20,244 bases of DNA from assembly GCA_030039695.1 (NCBI GenBank), contig JASHVB010000497.1:1-20244 (forward strand), written 5' to 3'. Positions 7,370-15,297 of this stretch are shown here, piece after piece. Each line of letters opens with the position of its first letter. The first letter of the stretch is position 1. Source of the DNA: Acetobacteraceae bacterium. GTDB lineage: Bacteria; Pseudomonadota; Alphaproteobacteria; Acetobacterales; Acetobacteraceae. The notes below the pieces were generated by a model. It was not told the origin of the DNA, searched no databases, and saw only the letters and a program-made list of their open reading frames with translations. The position numbers were made by a program, and so were the translations under genes.

Positions 7370-9325
7370 ATGGCCCTAAGTACCTATGGCGATTTGCGTC
7401 GGCAGCTGGCGAGCGAAGGGATAAAGTGGACCGTCAATCCCGCACTCAGCGATACCATGCCGATCACGCGGCCGCCGCTCGGCCTGCTCGGCAGACTGCC
7501 GCCAAGCGATCCCTCCAAGCGCATCGACGTGGCTGCGCTGGTGCGCGCCAACCCGCCCACCAATGCACTGCTCGCGCAGGACCTGTTCGATCGCGGCATT
7601 CTTAGCCAGAAGCCGCCTTTCCTCGGCCGAACCGGCAGCCTCGCAACAGAGACGGTCGCAAAGCCAGCGGCGGGCGGTGCAGGTGGCGGGGGGGCCACCG
7701 TCGTCGACTGGCGCAATCGTTACGGTTGGAACTGGATCACGACAATTCGCGACCAGGACCCGTGCGAACACTGCTGGATCTACGGCGCGACCGCCCTGGT
7801 CGAGGCCATGGTTCGAATCGAGCACTGCGTCTGGTGCGCCCGCTCGGAGGGCGACTACATCGAGGCAAACAAGGTCACCTGTGGCCAGTGCGGCGATCCA
7901 GTGAACGTTCTCAATTGGGTTGCATCGAACGGGCAGTGTGATTTGGATTGCGTGCCCTGGGTCGACCGCGATCCGGGCAATCGTACCGGCCCGTATTGGA
8001 ATCCGCCGCCGGGCGGATGCGGCGGCGGCTCGAACGCAGCGCCGCCGGCCTACAATCCGCCATTCGACCGGGACGGCCGGACGGTCAAGATTCCGACGTA
8101 CACATCGATCGGCAACGTCGACGATCAGAAGTCCTGGATCCAGAACGTCGGACCGCTGGTGGTCTATTTCGAGGTCTACAGCGACTTCTTTGGCTGGTCG
8201 GGCAGCGTCCCCTACGTGAAGTCGTCGGCGGCGACGGAGGAAGGCGGCCACATCATGCTGGCCGTCGGCTTCAATGACAGTCTCGGCTGCTGGATCGTGA
8301 AGAACTCCTGGGGTACCGGCTGGGGAGATAGCGGATTCGGCCTGATTGGCTACGGGCAATGCGGCATCGACTCAAGTGACAAGCTCGGCGTGCGGTTCAC
8401 CAACCCCGACCCGTGGACCAAGCGGCGTTCCCACGCCGGTGGTATGCTCGAGAGCGGCGACGGCGCGTTGCACCGTAATTTCGAGCTGATCGCGCCCAGC
8501 CACGGGAATTCATGGACGCACTGGTGGCGAAACAATTCTGTCAGTACGCTCCCTTGGGCAAAGGCTGAGACTATCGGCAGCGACGTAGCCGATCCGCCGA
8601 CTTTCACCGCGACGACCTACAACCGAAACTTCGAAATGGTGTACCGGACCACCAGCGGTCGATTGCACCACCGTTACTTCGACCAGAGCGCCCAGAAATG
8701 GGACGATGGTCCGATCTTCGGCCCCCCAAGCTCGACCGGCGCAGTCGGCTTCATCGAGAGTAGCTGGGGGCCCGGCAACTTTGAAGTCCTCGTCGGCATC
8801 GGTGGCGGGCAGGTGCAGCATTGGTGGCGCAGCGGGTCGGAGTGGCAGCCCAGCGTGACCTTCGGGAGCAACATCGTCACCGCGGGCCCGAGCCTGATTC
8901 AGAGCACGTGGGGTGCACTGGAATTCGTCGCCGTTCTGAATAACGGAACCATGCAGCACTGGTGGCGCGACGGCTCGACCTGGAAGTCCGATCAAATCTT
9001 CGGCGCGAATATCAAGTCGCCCCCGGTGATGATTCAGGGTCAATATGGAATGGCGAACGAGACCGGAAATGGCAACTTTGAGCTCGTCGTCGCCAACGCC
9101 GAGGGGCAGGTCGAACATTGGTGGCGCGACAACTCCAACACCAACTTCGTCTGGTCGAAGTCGGCAACGTTCAGCTCCGCAGTGTCCCGCGTGCTGGCGC
9201 TGGTCGAAGGCAGCTTCGGCTTCGATCTGGAGATCGTCGTTCTATGCTATGATGGCACTATCCAACATTTCTGGCGCGACAATGGCGGCTGGCACGCCGG
9301 TGTCACCATCGGCAGTACCCTCTGA
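7370..9325 (+). CDS. Papain-family (C1) cysteine protease fused to a six-repeat lectin-like propeller
   Basis: A 651-residue two-part protein. Residues ~1-110 form a leader or propeptide-like region ending in a Gly/Ala-rich linker. Residues ~110-345 are a C1 peptidase: Gln129 and Cys135 in RDQDPCEHCWIYGA, His294 in EEGGHIMLAVGF and Asn312 in VKNSWGTGWG, so the oxyanion Gln and the Cys-His-Asn triad are complete. Residues ~365-651 hold six repeats spaced almost exactly 50 residues apart (starting near 370, 420, 470, 520, 569 and 619), each with an NFExV strand and an HWWR-type motif. They resemble PLL-type beta-propeller lectins. No signal peptide is visible. The start follows AGGAG. The 3' end overlaps the inhibitor gene by 44 bases. 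The role is inferred: cleavage of a target bound through glycans. Confidence 0.9.
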   Translation: MALSTYGDLRRQLASEGIKWTVNPALSDTMPITRPPLGLLGRLPPSDPSKRIDVAALVRANPPTNALLAQDLFDRGILSQKPPFLGRTGSLATETVAKPAAGGAGGGGATVVDWRNRYGWNWITTIRDQDPCEHCWIYGATALVEAMVRIEHCVWCARSEGDYIEANKVTCGQCGDPVNVLNWVASNGQCDLDCVPWVDRDPGNRTGPYWNPPPGGCGGGSNAAPPAYNPPFDRDGRTVKIPTYTSIGNVDDQKSWIQNVGPLVVYFEVYSDFFGWSGSVPYVKSSAATEEGGHIMLAVGFNDSLGCWIVKNSWGTGWGDSGFGLIGYGQCGIDSSDKLGVRFTNPDPWTKRRSHAGGMLESGDGALHRNFELIAPSHGNSWTHWWRNNSVSTLPWAKAETIGSDVADPPTFTATTYNRNFEMVYRTTSGRLHHRYFDQSAQKWDDGPIFGPPSSTGAVGFIESSWGPGNFEVLVGIGGGQVQHWWRSGSEWQPSVTFGSNIVTAGPSLIQSTWGALEFVAVLNNGTMQHWWRDGSTWKSDQIFGANIKSPPVMIQGQYGMANETGNGNFELVVANAEGQVEHWWRDNSNTNFVWSKSATFSSAVSRVLALVEGSFGFDLEIVVLCYDGTIQHFWRDNGGWHAGVTIGSTL

Positions 9326-9611
9326 GCTGACGCTACACATCGGTGAGCGGGCAACTATCCCGCTCACCAGCGCCGGCTCCGTCGGCTATGGTTGGCGACT
9401 GACCGTCACGGGCGACAGGCGGACGATCGACTGCAGCACCGGCCCTGAACATCCGCGGCCACCCGACGCTCCGCCCGGTGGTAGCCTGCAGCAGGCGCTG
9501 TTCCTCACTGCGCTTGCGGCCGGCCGGAGCACGATCCAGTTGGAGCTGCTCCGTTTCGGTCGGCCGCCACCGCGCGAGTCGCATAAGATCGTCGTGACGG
9601 TCGTTCCTTAG
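9282..9611 (+). CDS. Chagasin-like (I42) cysteine protease inhibitor
   Basis: A 109-residue protein that I recognise as chagasin-like, a family that blocks papain-type proteases by inserting three loops into the active-site cleft. The three loop signatures are present in order though degenerate: GSVGYGW at 32-38 (family NPTTGYxW), PPGGS at 64-68 before a QALFLTA strand (family GxGG), and RFGRPP at 91-96 (family RPW). LTLHIGE and the closing KIVVTVV strand also fit. The start is uncertain: ATG 9282, GTG 9300 or the ATG pair at 9249/9252. It overlaps the protease 3' end in another frame, which implies coupled translation, and ends nine bases before the HAD gene. No signal peptide is seen, unlike many secreted chagasins, consistent with protecting the cytosol. 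Confidence 0.72.
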   Translation: MAAGTPVSPSAVPSELTLHIGERATIPLTSAGSVGYGWRLTVTGDRRTIDCSTGPEHPRPPDAPPGGSLQQALFLTALAAGRSTIQLELLRFGRPPPRESHKIVVTVVP

Positions 9612-9620
9612 GTAAATTCC

Positions 9621-10787
9621 ATGCAGCTCAAGGCGCTCACGTTCGACATCATCGGCACCGTCTTCGACGCGTATGCCGGCCTGGTGCAGGGCGTCGCGCC
9701 GCTCAATGTAAAGTATGGTGTCAGCGTCAACGGCGCCGCCTTTGCCAGCGGCTCGCTCAGTGGTTATTCGCAGGGGGTGGCGCAAGTGCTCTCCAGCGGA
9801 ATCTGGGTTCCGCCCGACACGATCCTGCAGAATGCGACCCGCGCGAACCTTCCGGTCGCACAGCTGGCCGCTGAGGTTAACGCGGCGGTGGAAGACTTTT
9901 TCGGCTTATGGCGGTTACTGCCCCCCTGGCCGGATGTGGCGCCCGGCATGGCCGCGCTGCACGAGCACTACACGCTCGTGATCCTGTCTAACATGAGTGT
10001 CGCGACGCAGGCGGCGCTGCGGGCCCACGCAAACCTCCCGTTCGGCAGACTGCTTTCGGCCGAGACCGTGCAGCACTACAAGCCGAACCCCGCCGTCTAC
10101 GACATGGCGATCTCCAGCCTCGGCGTTTCCGCGTCTGAGATCCTGATGGTAGCGGCGCATAACTACGACCTCCACGCAGCCAGCAAGCAGGGCTTGCGAA
10201 CCGCGTTCGTGGGGCGCCCAACCGAGCTGGGACCGGGCGGCTCGCCCGGGAACGGTCCCGATCCGAGCTTCGACTTCAACGCGACCAGTCTGATCGACCT
10301 TGCCGAGCAGCTCGGCGCCTATCTCGTAACCACGCCGGACGATTGCCTGCCGCTCGATCCGCATGCGTTGCAGGTGCGGCAGATCGACGGACAGTGGACG
10401 ATCGTTGACGGCGATCAGCAGGTGCTTGCTTTTGGCGCCTCCGAAGCGAACGCAGAGCGCGCAAAGGCGGTCATCGTGCATTACGGGTTCGATCGCATCT
10501 GCTTCGTAGGCCGACCCGACCCGCCGATGATGTATTTCACGATAGGTGGCATTGGGCCCTCGGGTGCAATGCCGGGCGAGGATGCCGTGGCGTTTGATCT
10601 GGCAGGCGTGGTCGCGCAGCAAGTGGCGGGGAGCTGGATTGTCACGGATGGCGCTTCGCGCATGCTCGACTTTGGCACCAGTAAGGCGAACGCCGTACAT
10701 GCCGTGACCATCATAAAGCGTTACGGTTTCACCCATCAGTGTTTCGTCGGACGTCCAAACGCAGCCATGATGTATTTCCGGAAATGA
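9621..10787 (+). CDS. HAD-superfamily hydrolase (haloacid dehalogenase type II-like) with two C-terminal repeats
   Basis: A 388-residue protein. Residues 1-~235 are a HAD domain: nucleophile Asp9 with Thr13 (FDIIGT), Ser123-Asn124 (ILSNMS), Lys154 (YKPNP) and an acidic motif around Asp183 (AAHNYDLHAASKQGLRTAF). It follows the type II haloacid dehalogenase pattern. However, the Arg expected near residue 41 is absent, and the Ser/Asn of the usual SSNxxD motif read Ala/His, so dehalogenase activity is doubtful. Residues ~241-306 and ~321-386 are two copies of a ~65-residue module, each ending YGFxxxCFVGRPxxxMMYF. The function of that module is not known to me. It begins nine bases after the inhibitor stop, so it is probably co-transcribed with the protease. 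The ribosome binding site is weak. Confidence 0.85.
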   Translation: MQLKALTFDIIGTVFDAYAGLVQGVAPLNVKYGVSVNGAAFASGSLSGYSQGVAQVLSSGIWVPPDTILQNATRANLPVAQLAAEVNAAVEDFFGLWRLLPPWPDVAPGMAALHEHYTLVILSNMSVATQAALRAHANLPFGRLLSAETVQHYKPNPAVYDMAISSLGVSASEILMVAAHNYDLHAASKQGLRTAFVGRPTELGPGGSPGNGPDPSFDFNATSLIDLAEQLGAYLVTTPDDCLPLDPHALQVRQIDGQWTIVDGDQQVLAFGASEANAERAKAVIVHYGFDRICFVGRPDPPMMYFTIGGIGPSGAMPGEDAVAFDLAGVVAQQVAGSWIVTDGASRMLDFGTSKANAVHAVTIIKRYGFTHQCFVGRPNAAMMYFRK

Positions 10788-10873
10788 GGGGGTAGGCCAT
10801 AGAGCGCGTCTGTATTTAGGCAAAGTGCCAGTGTACCCCCAAACTCGTTCTCAAAGATCCCAATAATTACGTG

Positions 10874-10919
10874 AGTTTAGCAATCCGATGATCTACGACT
10901 CATACCGCTAATTCCTGGA
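10874..10919. repeat. Direct repeat copy B
   Basis: Partner of copy A at 5823-5868, same orientation, 40/46 identical. It lies 86 bases after the HAD gene. No transposase or target-site duplication is visible next to either copy. Confidence 0.75.
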
Positions 10920-11216
10920 GCCGGCCGCGGATCTTCTCGTCAATTTGGGAGCGCATCGGCAAACGGCGTTGAAAAGGTGTTCTTGCCGAGATGACCAACG
11001 GGACCGCTTCGCGGTCACTGGGTTAACGGATGCCCGCATTGGGTGGCGGCTCACCTCCGATGCCAAGCTAAGACGGTGGTCTGCCGCCGGCATCCGACGC
11101 ATCTGCCTGCAGGCCGGCCAGTCCCTGTCCCAGCACGTCCGGCAATGTAAGGCAGACAGCGGTCGTTGCTTGTCGCATGGCTGGATTAAGCCTGAAGTAG
11201 CGTACGGGTGATGAGT

Positions 11217-11250
11217 CATTAAACTGTCAATTAAATAGTTCACTGTCATC
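11217..11250 (+). promoter_or_regulatory. A+T-rich upstream region with repeated ACTGTCA
   Basis: ACTGTCA occurs at 11223-11229 and again at 11242-11248, 19 bases apart (about two helical turns), within a locally A+T-rich patch 55-80 bases before the phospholipase D-like start. Spacing on one helix face suits a regulator site, but a 7-base word repeated once could be chance. Confidence 0.2.
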
Positions 11251-11302
11251 CCCTTGGCCTTGCGCTATCGTGCCGTTCCGGTAACAAGGGAGCGGAGCGA
11301 AC

Positions 11303-13195
11303 ATGGCTGTCGGACTCGTGGTGCGTCCCAGCGTGGACAGCGCCTTTTTGGCTTGGCGAGCGCCATTCATCCGGAATTGCCGCGGTTTTGCACTGGCCCG
11401 ACGCATCCGGCGCGGAGCCGGCAGCACGCGTAGCCCACAGACCTATAAGGATGCGGACGCGGAAGGGTATGCCGAAGAGTGGGTTTCGAGCTGGGTGGGC
11501 TTCGCCAGCGAACGTGAAACGAACCCGGGCGAGCGTCAGCCCACGACGATCTGGCCGATCCAGAAATACCTCTGGTCGGATTTCATGGTGAACCCGGGCG
11601 ATCAGGTGGCGTACCGGGTGGTGCCAATGGTGGGCACCGCGAAATCGCTGAAACCGCTGGACAGCGCGGCTTCGGGCTGGACGCCGGTGGTCACCATCGG
11701 TGCCGAAACGCCACGCCAGATCTCATGCTTCTTCAATCGTGGGATCGTTGCCAGTCAGTGGCTGGCTCGACTGTTGCCGCAGGCACACCCGGATAAGGCG
11801 CTGCGCGAGATCATCGCGACACCGGGCGATGCGACGCGAAACTTCCTCGGCGGACCGGCGCGGGAGAAGCTGATCGCGCTGTTGCAGCAGGCCAACAAGG
11901 ATGATGGTCACATTTACGCCGCGCTGTTCGAGCTAAACGACCCGGAGCTGATTCCGCTGATCCAGGCTTTCGGCAAGCGTGCCCACATCGTGCTGGGCAA
12001 TGGCAGCGTGAAACATAAGGGCGACGACGAGAATGCCGATGCGCGCGATGCGCTGCGCATGTGCGATCTGCGCGATCGGATGACAGCACCGCGTGCGCTG
12101 GCGCACAACAAATACCTGGTGCTGTGTGACATGCACCAAACACCGCAGGCGGTATGGACCGGTAGCACGAACTGGACGGAAACCGGGTTGTGCACGCAGG
12201 CAAATAATGCGGTGCTGATCCGTAATGTGGCCCTGGCACACTCTTACGTGGAGCACTGGAACGCGCTGGCCGACGCCGGCGATGGCTCGCCACCAAGCCT
12301 TTTCGAGGAGGACGGCACACCGCATACAGCCAACGGGCTCGATGGGACGACGCTGTGGTTCACGCCGCTGCACGGCCAGGCAGATTTGGAGCAGGCGGGG
12401 GAACTGATTCGCGGCGCCAAAGAGGGGGTGCTGTTCCTGATGTTCAATCCCGGGCCACGCGGGACGCTGCTAAGCGACATCATCGACCTGGCCTTGCCCT
12501 CTGGCCAGCACTACGACCCTGATCTGTACATTCAGGGTGTGGTGAACCAAAACCCGGGCACGGCCAAGAACCCGGTGACCCTATTCAATCGTGGCGAGAA
12601 GATCGACTCCAACTCCGACGTGGTGCTGCCCGCCGCCATTCCGGGGCCGTTGGAATATTGGGTGAAGGAGCTGAAGCGACTGCCGGGCACCTTCGCGATG
12701 GTGCATAGCAAGGTGATCGTCATCGACCCGTATGGCGAAAAACCGGTGGTGATGACCGGCTCGCACAACATGGGGCCCAAGGCCTCAGGAGTGAATGACG
12801 AGAACCTGCTGCTTATCGAGGGAGATGGCGAGCTGGCCAGCCAATATGCTGGCAACATCATGGAGATCTACAACCAGTATCGCTGGCGGCAATCGGTGAT
12901 GGCACAGCACGGCAAGCCGAAATGGGAGGGACTGGAGGACGATGACAAGTGGCAGATCCAGAACCCGGACCACCCGAACGATTATGACAAACGGCGTCTG
13001 CGTGAGCTGGATTTCTGGTTCGGCAAGCCGACCTTGCCTGCGACGCATCCGACCGTGGCGGACGATACGACCGATACCGATAGTACCGAGGACGAGGCTC
13101 CACCCCATCACAAGCCGACCCGGCGTGTGGCGGGGCTTGGTGCGCCGCGTGCGACGAGGCGCAAGCCGGCGCGTGCGACTGCGCGCAAACGTTGA
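11303..13195 (+). CDS. Phospholipase D-like protein with two HKD motifs
   Basis: A 630-residue phospholipase D superfamily protein. Both catalytic HxKxxxxD motifs are present: His268-Lys270-Asp275 (AHNKYLVLCD) and His468-Lys470-Asp475 (VHSKVIVID). Each is followed by the expected TGSxN element (TGSTNWT, TGSHNMG). Members cleave or transfer phosphodiester bonds in phospholipids or nucleic acids through a phospho-His intermediate. The first ~150 residues precede the first catalytic half and may be a beta-rich domain. The C-terminus from about residue 590 switches from acidic (TDTDSTEDE) to a strongly basic Arg/Lys tail. No signal peptide is obvious, so the site of action is unclear. The ATG at 11303 follows GGGAGCGGAG. 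It stands alone outside the repeat-bounded block. Confidence 0.9.
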   Translation: MAVGLVVRPSVDSAFLAWRAPFIRNCRGFALARRIRRGAGSTRSPQTYKDADAEGYAEEWVSSWVGFASERETNPGERQPTTIWPIQKYLWSDFMVNPGDQVAYRVVPMVGTAKSLKPLDSAASGWTPVVTIGAETPRQISCFFNRGIVASQWLARLLPQAHPDKALREIIATPGDATRNFLGGPAREKLIALLQQANKDDGHIYAALFELNDPELIPLIQAFGKRAHIVLGNGSVKHKGDDENADARDALRMCDLRDRMTAPRALAHNKYLVLCDMHQTPQAVWTGSTNWTETGLCTQANNAVLIRNVALAHSYVEHWNALADAGDGSPPSLFEEDGTPHTANGLDGTTLWFTPLHGQADLEQAGELIRGAKEGVLFLMFNPGPRGTLLSDIIDLALPSGQHYDPDLYIQGVVNQNPGTAKNPVTLFNRGEKIDSNSDVVLPAAIPGPLEYWVKELKRLPGTFAMVHSKVIVIDPYGEKPVVMTGSHNMGPKASGVNDENLLLIEGDGELASQYAGNIMEIYNQYRWRQSVMAQHGKPKWEGLEDDDKWQIQNPDHPNDYDKRRLRELDFWFGKPTLPATHPTVADDTTDTDSTEDEAPPHHKPTRRVAGLGAPRATRRKPARATARKR

Positions 13196-13708
13196 CCGGT
13201 TGCGAGCGGGAGGAGCGGCTGCGTGACCAAGCTCTCTTCGAGATCCGGCTGGTAGGCAGACAGTCCGCTCTCCATCTTTCGCAGCCGTGCCGAACAGCGG
13301 CCGCTTTCGATCGAGAAGCTGCGTGAAAACGTCGGACTGTAACGGCAACAAGCAACTGCGTTAGTTGCTGGCAAGTTTACCTGAAATCGTCAGGTTCGTT
13401 GGTGGCCTTGAGGCGATAGCGTATTGCGCGATACTTGCCACAACCTGCGTTTTCACACGGCCCGGACCCAAGTCGGTTGCTCGAGTGTCAATGGGACGAA
13501 CTCGTAAGCAGACGTTCGGGCATCTTCCAGGGCGCCATGAAGTCGCACTGCGGCAAGGAAGCAACTGTGAACGGCCATTTCGTCACGCGGTTAGGCAGTT
13601 GTGACATCTCTACAGGACGGGCGTTTCCGCGTCGCACGAGCTCCGATGTTGCATAGTGAACCGTCGATCGCCTGCTAGCGATATGCTTGCAAGGACTTCT
13701 CTGCCTCA
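13196..13708. other. Convergent intergenic region
   Basis: About 510 bases between the phospholipase D-like gene and the end of the TSUP gene. It contains one perfect short hairpin (13351-13369). Several short frames of 60-90 codons overlap on both strands here without recognisable domains or good start sites. It may contain decayed sequence, but I cannot name its source. Confidence 0.45.
13351..13369. terminator. Weak hairpin in convergent region
   Basis: AGCAAC and GTTGCT pair around a 7-base loop, 155 bases after the phospholipase D-like stop. No T-run follows, so terminator function is a guess. Confidence 0.2.
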
Positions 13709-14458
13709 TCACCCGAACAGCAACTGTGCGCCCGCAATGCTGAGCACGATCCCAAGGACAATCTGTATCCAGGCGACCGGTAGATGCCTGATGCCGGCCG
13801 TTGCGCCCAGCAGTGTTCCGGCCACAGTGGCGACAGCATAGAGCGGAAACTCCGCCGGCAGCGATTGTGGTGTAAGAGCAGCCGCACCAATCAGGCCGGC
13901 AATCGAGTTCAGCAGGATGAACGGTGACGACAGGCCCGCCGCCCTCCGGGGCGTTGTCCACCCAAAGAGGATCAGGACCGGGCTGAGGAACACGCCGCCG
14001 CCGGTCGCTGTCAGGCCGGAGAGTAACCCGATGACCGAACCCACACCGAGTTCTACAAGCAATGGAGCGCGACGTATGTCATGCACGGCGAATGTCTTGC
14101 CGATCGTGCGGTGAAACAGCAGTATGGCGGCAATCAGCAGCATCACTCCAACAAAGGGCCGATAGACCTGATCAGAGAGAGCGATTGCTCCGCCCACAAG
14201 CGAACATGGCATCGAAGTAGCGGCAAACGGTAACAGAGTACGCCATGCAATGTGACCCGCCCGATGGAAGCGCCAGGTCGAGAAAGCAGCAGCGAGAATG
14301 TTAAGTGCCAGTGCAGTCGGCCGCATCGTTGCCGCCGGCAGGCCGAAGACCGCCATTGCGGCGATGAACGCGGTAGCACCAGCTTGACCAACCGAGGCGT
14401 AGAGCGCGGCCCCGGCGAACAGCAATGTCCCGAGCAAGACGAGCTCAAGACCGGTCAT
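13709..14458 (-). CDS. TSUP-family membrane transporter (TauE/SafE type)
   Basis: A 249-residue polytopic inner-membrane carrier of the TSUP (formerly DUF81) family, whose members move sulfite, sulfonates or related small anions. About eight hydrophobic segments are visible. The conserved ASVGQAGATAFIAAM stretch near the start and the mirrored GLLSGLTATGGGVFLSPVLIL in the second half mark the family's two repeats. It starts two bases after the tupA-like stop, so it is the third gene of that operon. GTAGGG touches the ATG, a poor ribosome binding site, which suggests translational coupling. Its placement with an oxyanion-binding protein suggests an oxyanion substrate; this is inference. Confidence 0.88.
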   Translation of the reverse strand: MTGLELVLLGTLLFAGAALYASVGQAGATAFIAAMAVFGLPAATMRPTALALNILAAAFSTWRFHRAGHIAWRTLLPFAATSMPCSLVGGAIALSDQVYRPFVGVMLLIAAILLFHRTIGKTFAVHDIRRAPLLVELGVGSVIGLLSGLTATGGGVFLSPVLILFGWTTPRRAAGLSSPFILLNSIAGLIGAAALTPQSLPAEFPLYAVATVAGTLLGATAGIRHLPVAWIQIVLGIVLSIAGAQLLFG

Positions 14459-14460
14459 CC

Positions 14461-15297
14461 CTACTTTGGAGCTACCGCTGAAGGATAGAATAGCTGTTTG
14501 CCGTGGACTTTATATGCGCCGATCGCCGCCTGTCCTTCGGGCGATACGAGCCATTGTGCGAAGCGCGCAGCTACTGCCTGCTTCGGTACGGGATGCTTTG
14601 CTGGATTGAGGAGGATCACATCATAACGATTGAGGAGACGTGGATCGCCTTCGGTCACCACACTGAGATTGCCTTTGTTGGCAAAGCTCAGCCAAGTGCC
14701 GCGGTCGCTGAGCGTATAGGCGTTCATCGCTTGCGCAGCATTCAGTGCAGCACCCATGCCGCCCCCGATGTCCCGATACCACGACCCGCTGCCGGGTTGG
14801 GCAGGATCGATCCCTGCGACCCGCCATAAGCGGTGTTCGAGCGCGTCGGTGCCGCTCTTGTCACCGCGCGAGACGAACGGCGCCTGTGCACTGGCGATCG
14901 CTTTCAACGCCCGGACCGCATCGTGTGTGCCGGCAATGTGAGCCGGGTCGGAAAGCGGCCCGACAACGATGAAATCATTCCACGCAATCTGCCGGCGGTC
15001 GATGCCGTCGCCAGCCGCGATGAATTTCTGCTCGGCTTCGGGGTCATGTACGAGAACCAGATCGGCGTCGTTGCGTGAAGCCGTCTCAAGCGCCTGCCCG
15101 GTTCCCTGAGCCAAGACGTGCACCGTGATGCCTGTTTCCTTGGTGAAGGCCGGCAGAATGTCCGCGAGCAGGCCCGAATTTTCGACCGACGTCGTGGACG
15201 CGAGGATGATCGATTGAGGCGCCGGCTGCCCGGCGGCGACAGTTGCATAGCCCAGCAATGCAACGAACAACGGCGGGAAGAATCGTTGAAACCTCAT
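14461..15297 (-). CDS. tupA: Tungstate-type ABC transporter substrate-binding protein
   Basis: A 278-residue periplasmic binding protein. Residues ~1-25 are a Sec signal peptide (MRFQRF, then a hydrophobic run ending VAAG). The mature protein opens with LASTTSVENSGLLADILPAF and continues with GTGQALE, DADLVLVHD, WNDFIVVGP and FVSRGDKSGT, the succession of blocks typical of TupA-like tungstate/molybdate binders. The ATG at 15297 follows GGGAGAGG; a TTG at 15309 is in frame but implausible. Its ATG overlaps the TGA of the permease gene (ATGA), and the TSUP gene follows after two bases. It should deliver an oxyanion to the permease. The exact ligand (tungstate, molybdate or another) cannot be fixed from sequence. 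Confidence 0.9.
   Translation of the reverse strand: MRFQRFFPPLFVALLGYATVAAGQPAPQSIILASTTSVENSGLLADILPAFTKETGITVHVLAQGTGQALETASRNDADLVLVHDPEAEQKFIAAGDGIDRRQIAWNDFIVVGPLSDPAHIAGTHDAVRALKAIASAQAPFVSRGDKSGTDALEHRLWRVAGIDPAQPGSGSWYRDIGGGMGAALNAAQAMNAYTLSDRGTWLSFANKGNLSVVTEGDPRLLNRYDVILLNPAKHPVPKQAVAARFAQWLVSPEGQAAIGAYKVHGKQLFYPSAVAPK

Larger units (their letters stand above)
10788..11302. other. Intergenic region carrying repeat copy B
   Basis: About 515 bases between the HAD gene and the phospholipase D-like gene. It contains direct-repeat copy B (10874-10919, with weaker similarity from about 10819) and, near its right end, an A+T-rich stretch with two ACTGTCA words. Frames of 88 codons (+, 10945-11211) and 113 codons (-, 10908-11249) overlap each other and have no recognisable motif. 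I do not call either a gene. Confidence 0.45.

Noticed and set aside
7376..8359. 327-codon minus-strand frame inside the protease gene
   Set aside because: It is a GC-rich shadow of the protease; the translation has no recognisable domain and the plus strand encodes an intact catalytic triad.
9915..10823. 302-codon minus-strand frame across the HAD gene
   Set aside because: It is a shadow of a plus-strand gene with clear HAD and repeat motifs; the translation shows no motif.
5763..10919. Insertion sequence explanation for the direct repeats
   Set aside because: No transposase, terminal inverted repeats or target duplication could be seen, so I report only repeats.
10908..11249. Short frames on both strands after repeat copy B
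   Set aside because: They overlap each other, lack recognisable motifs and have no convincing start signals.
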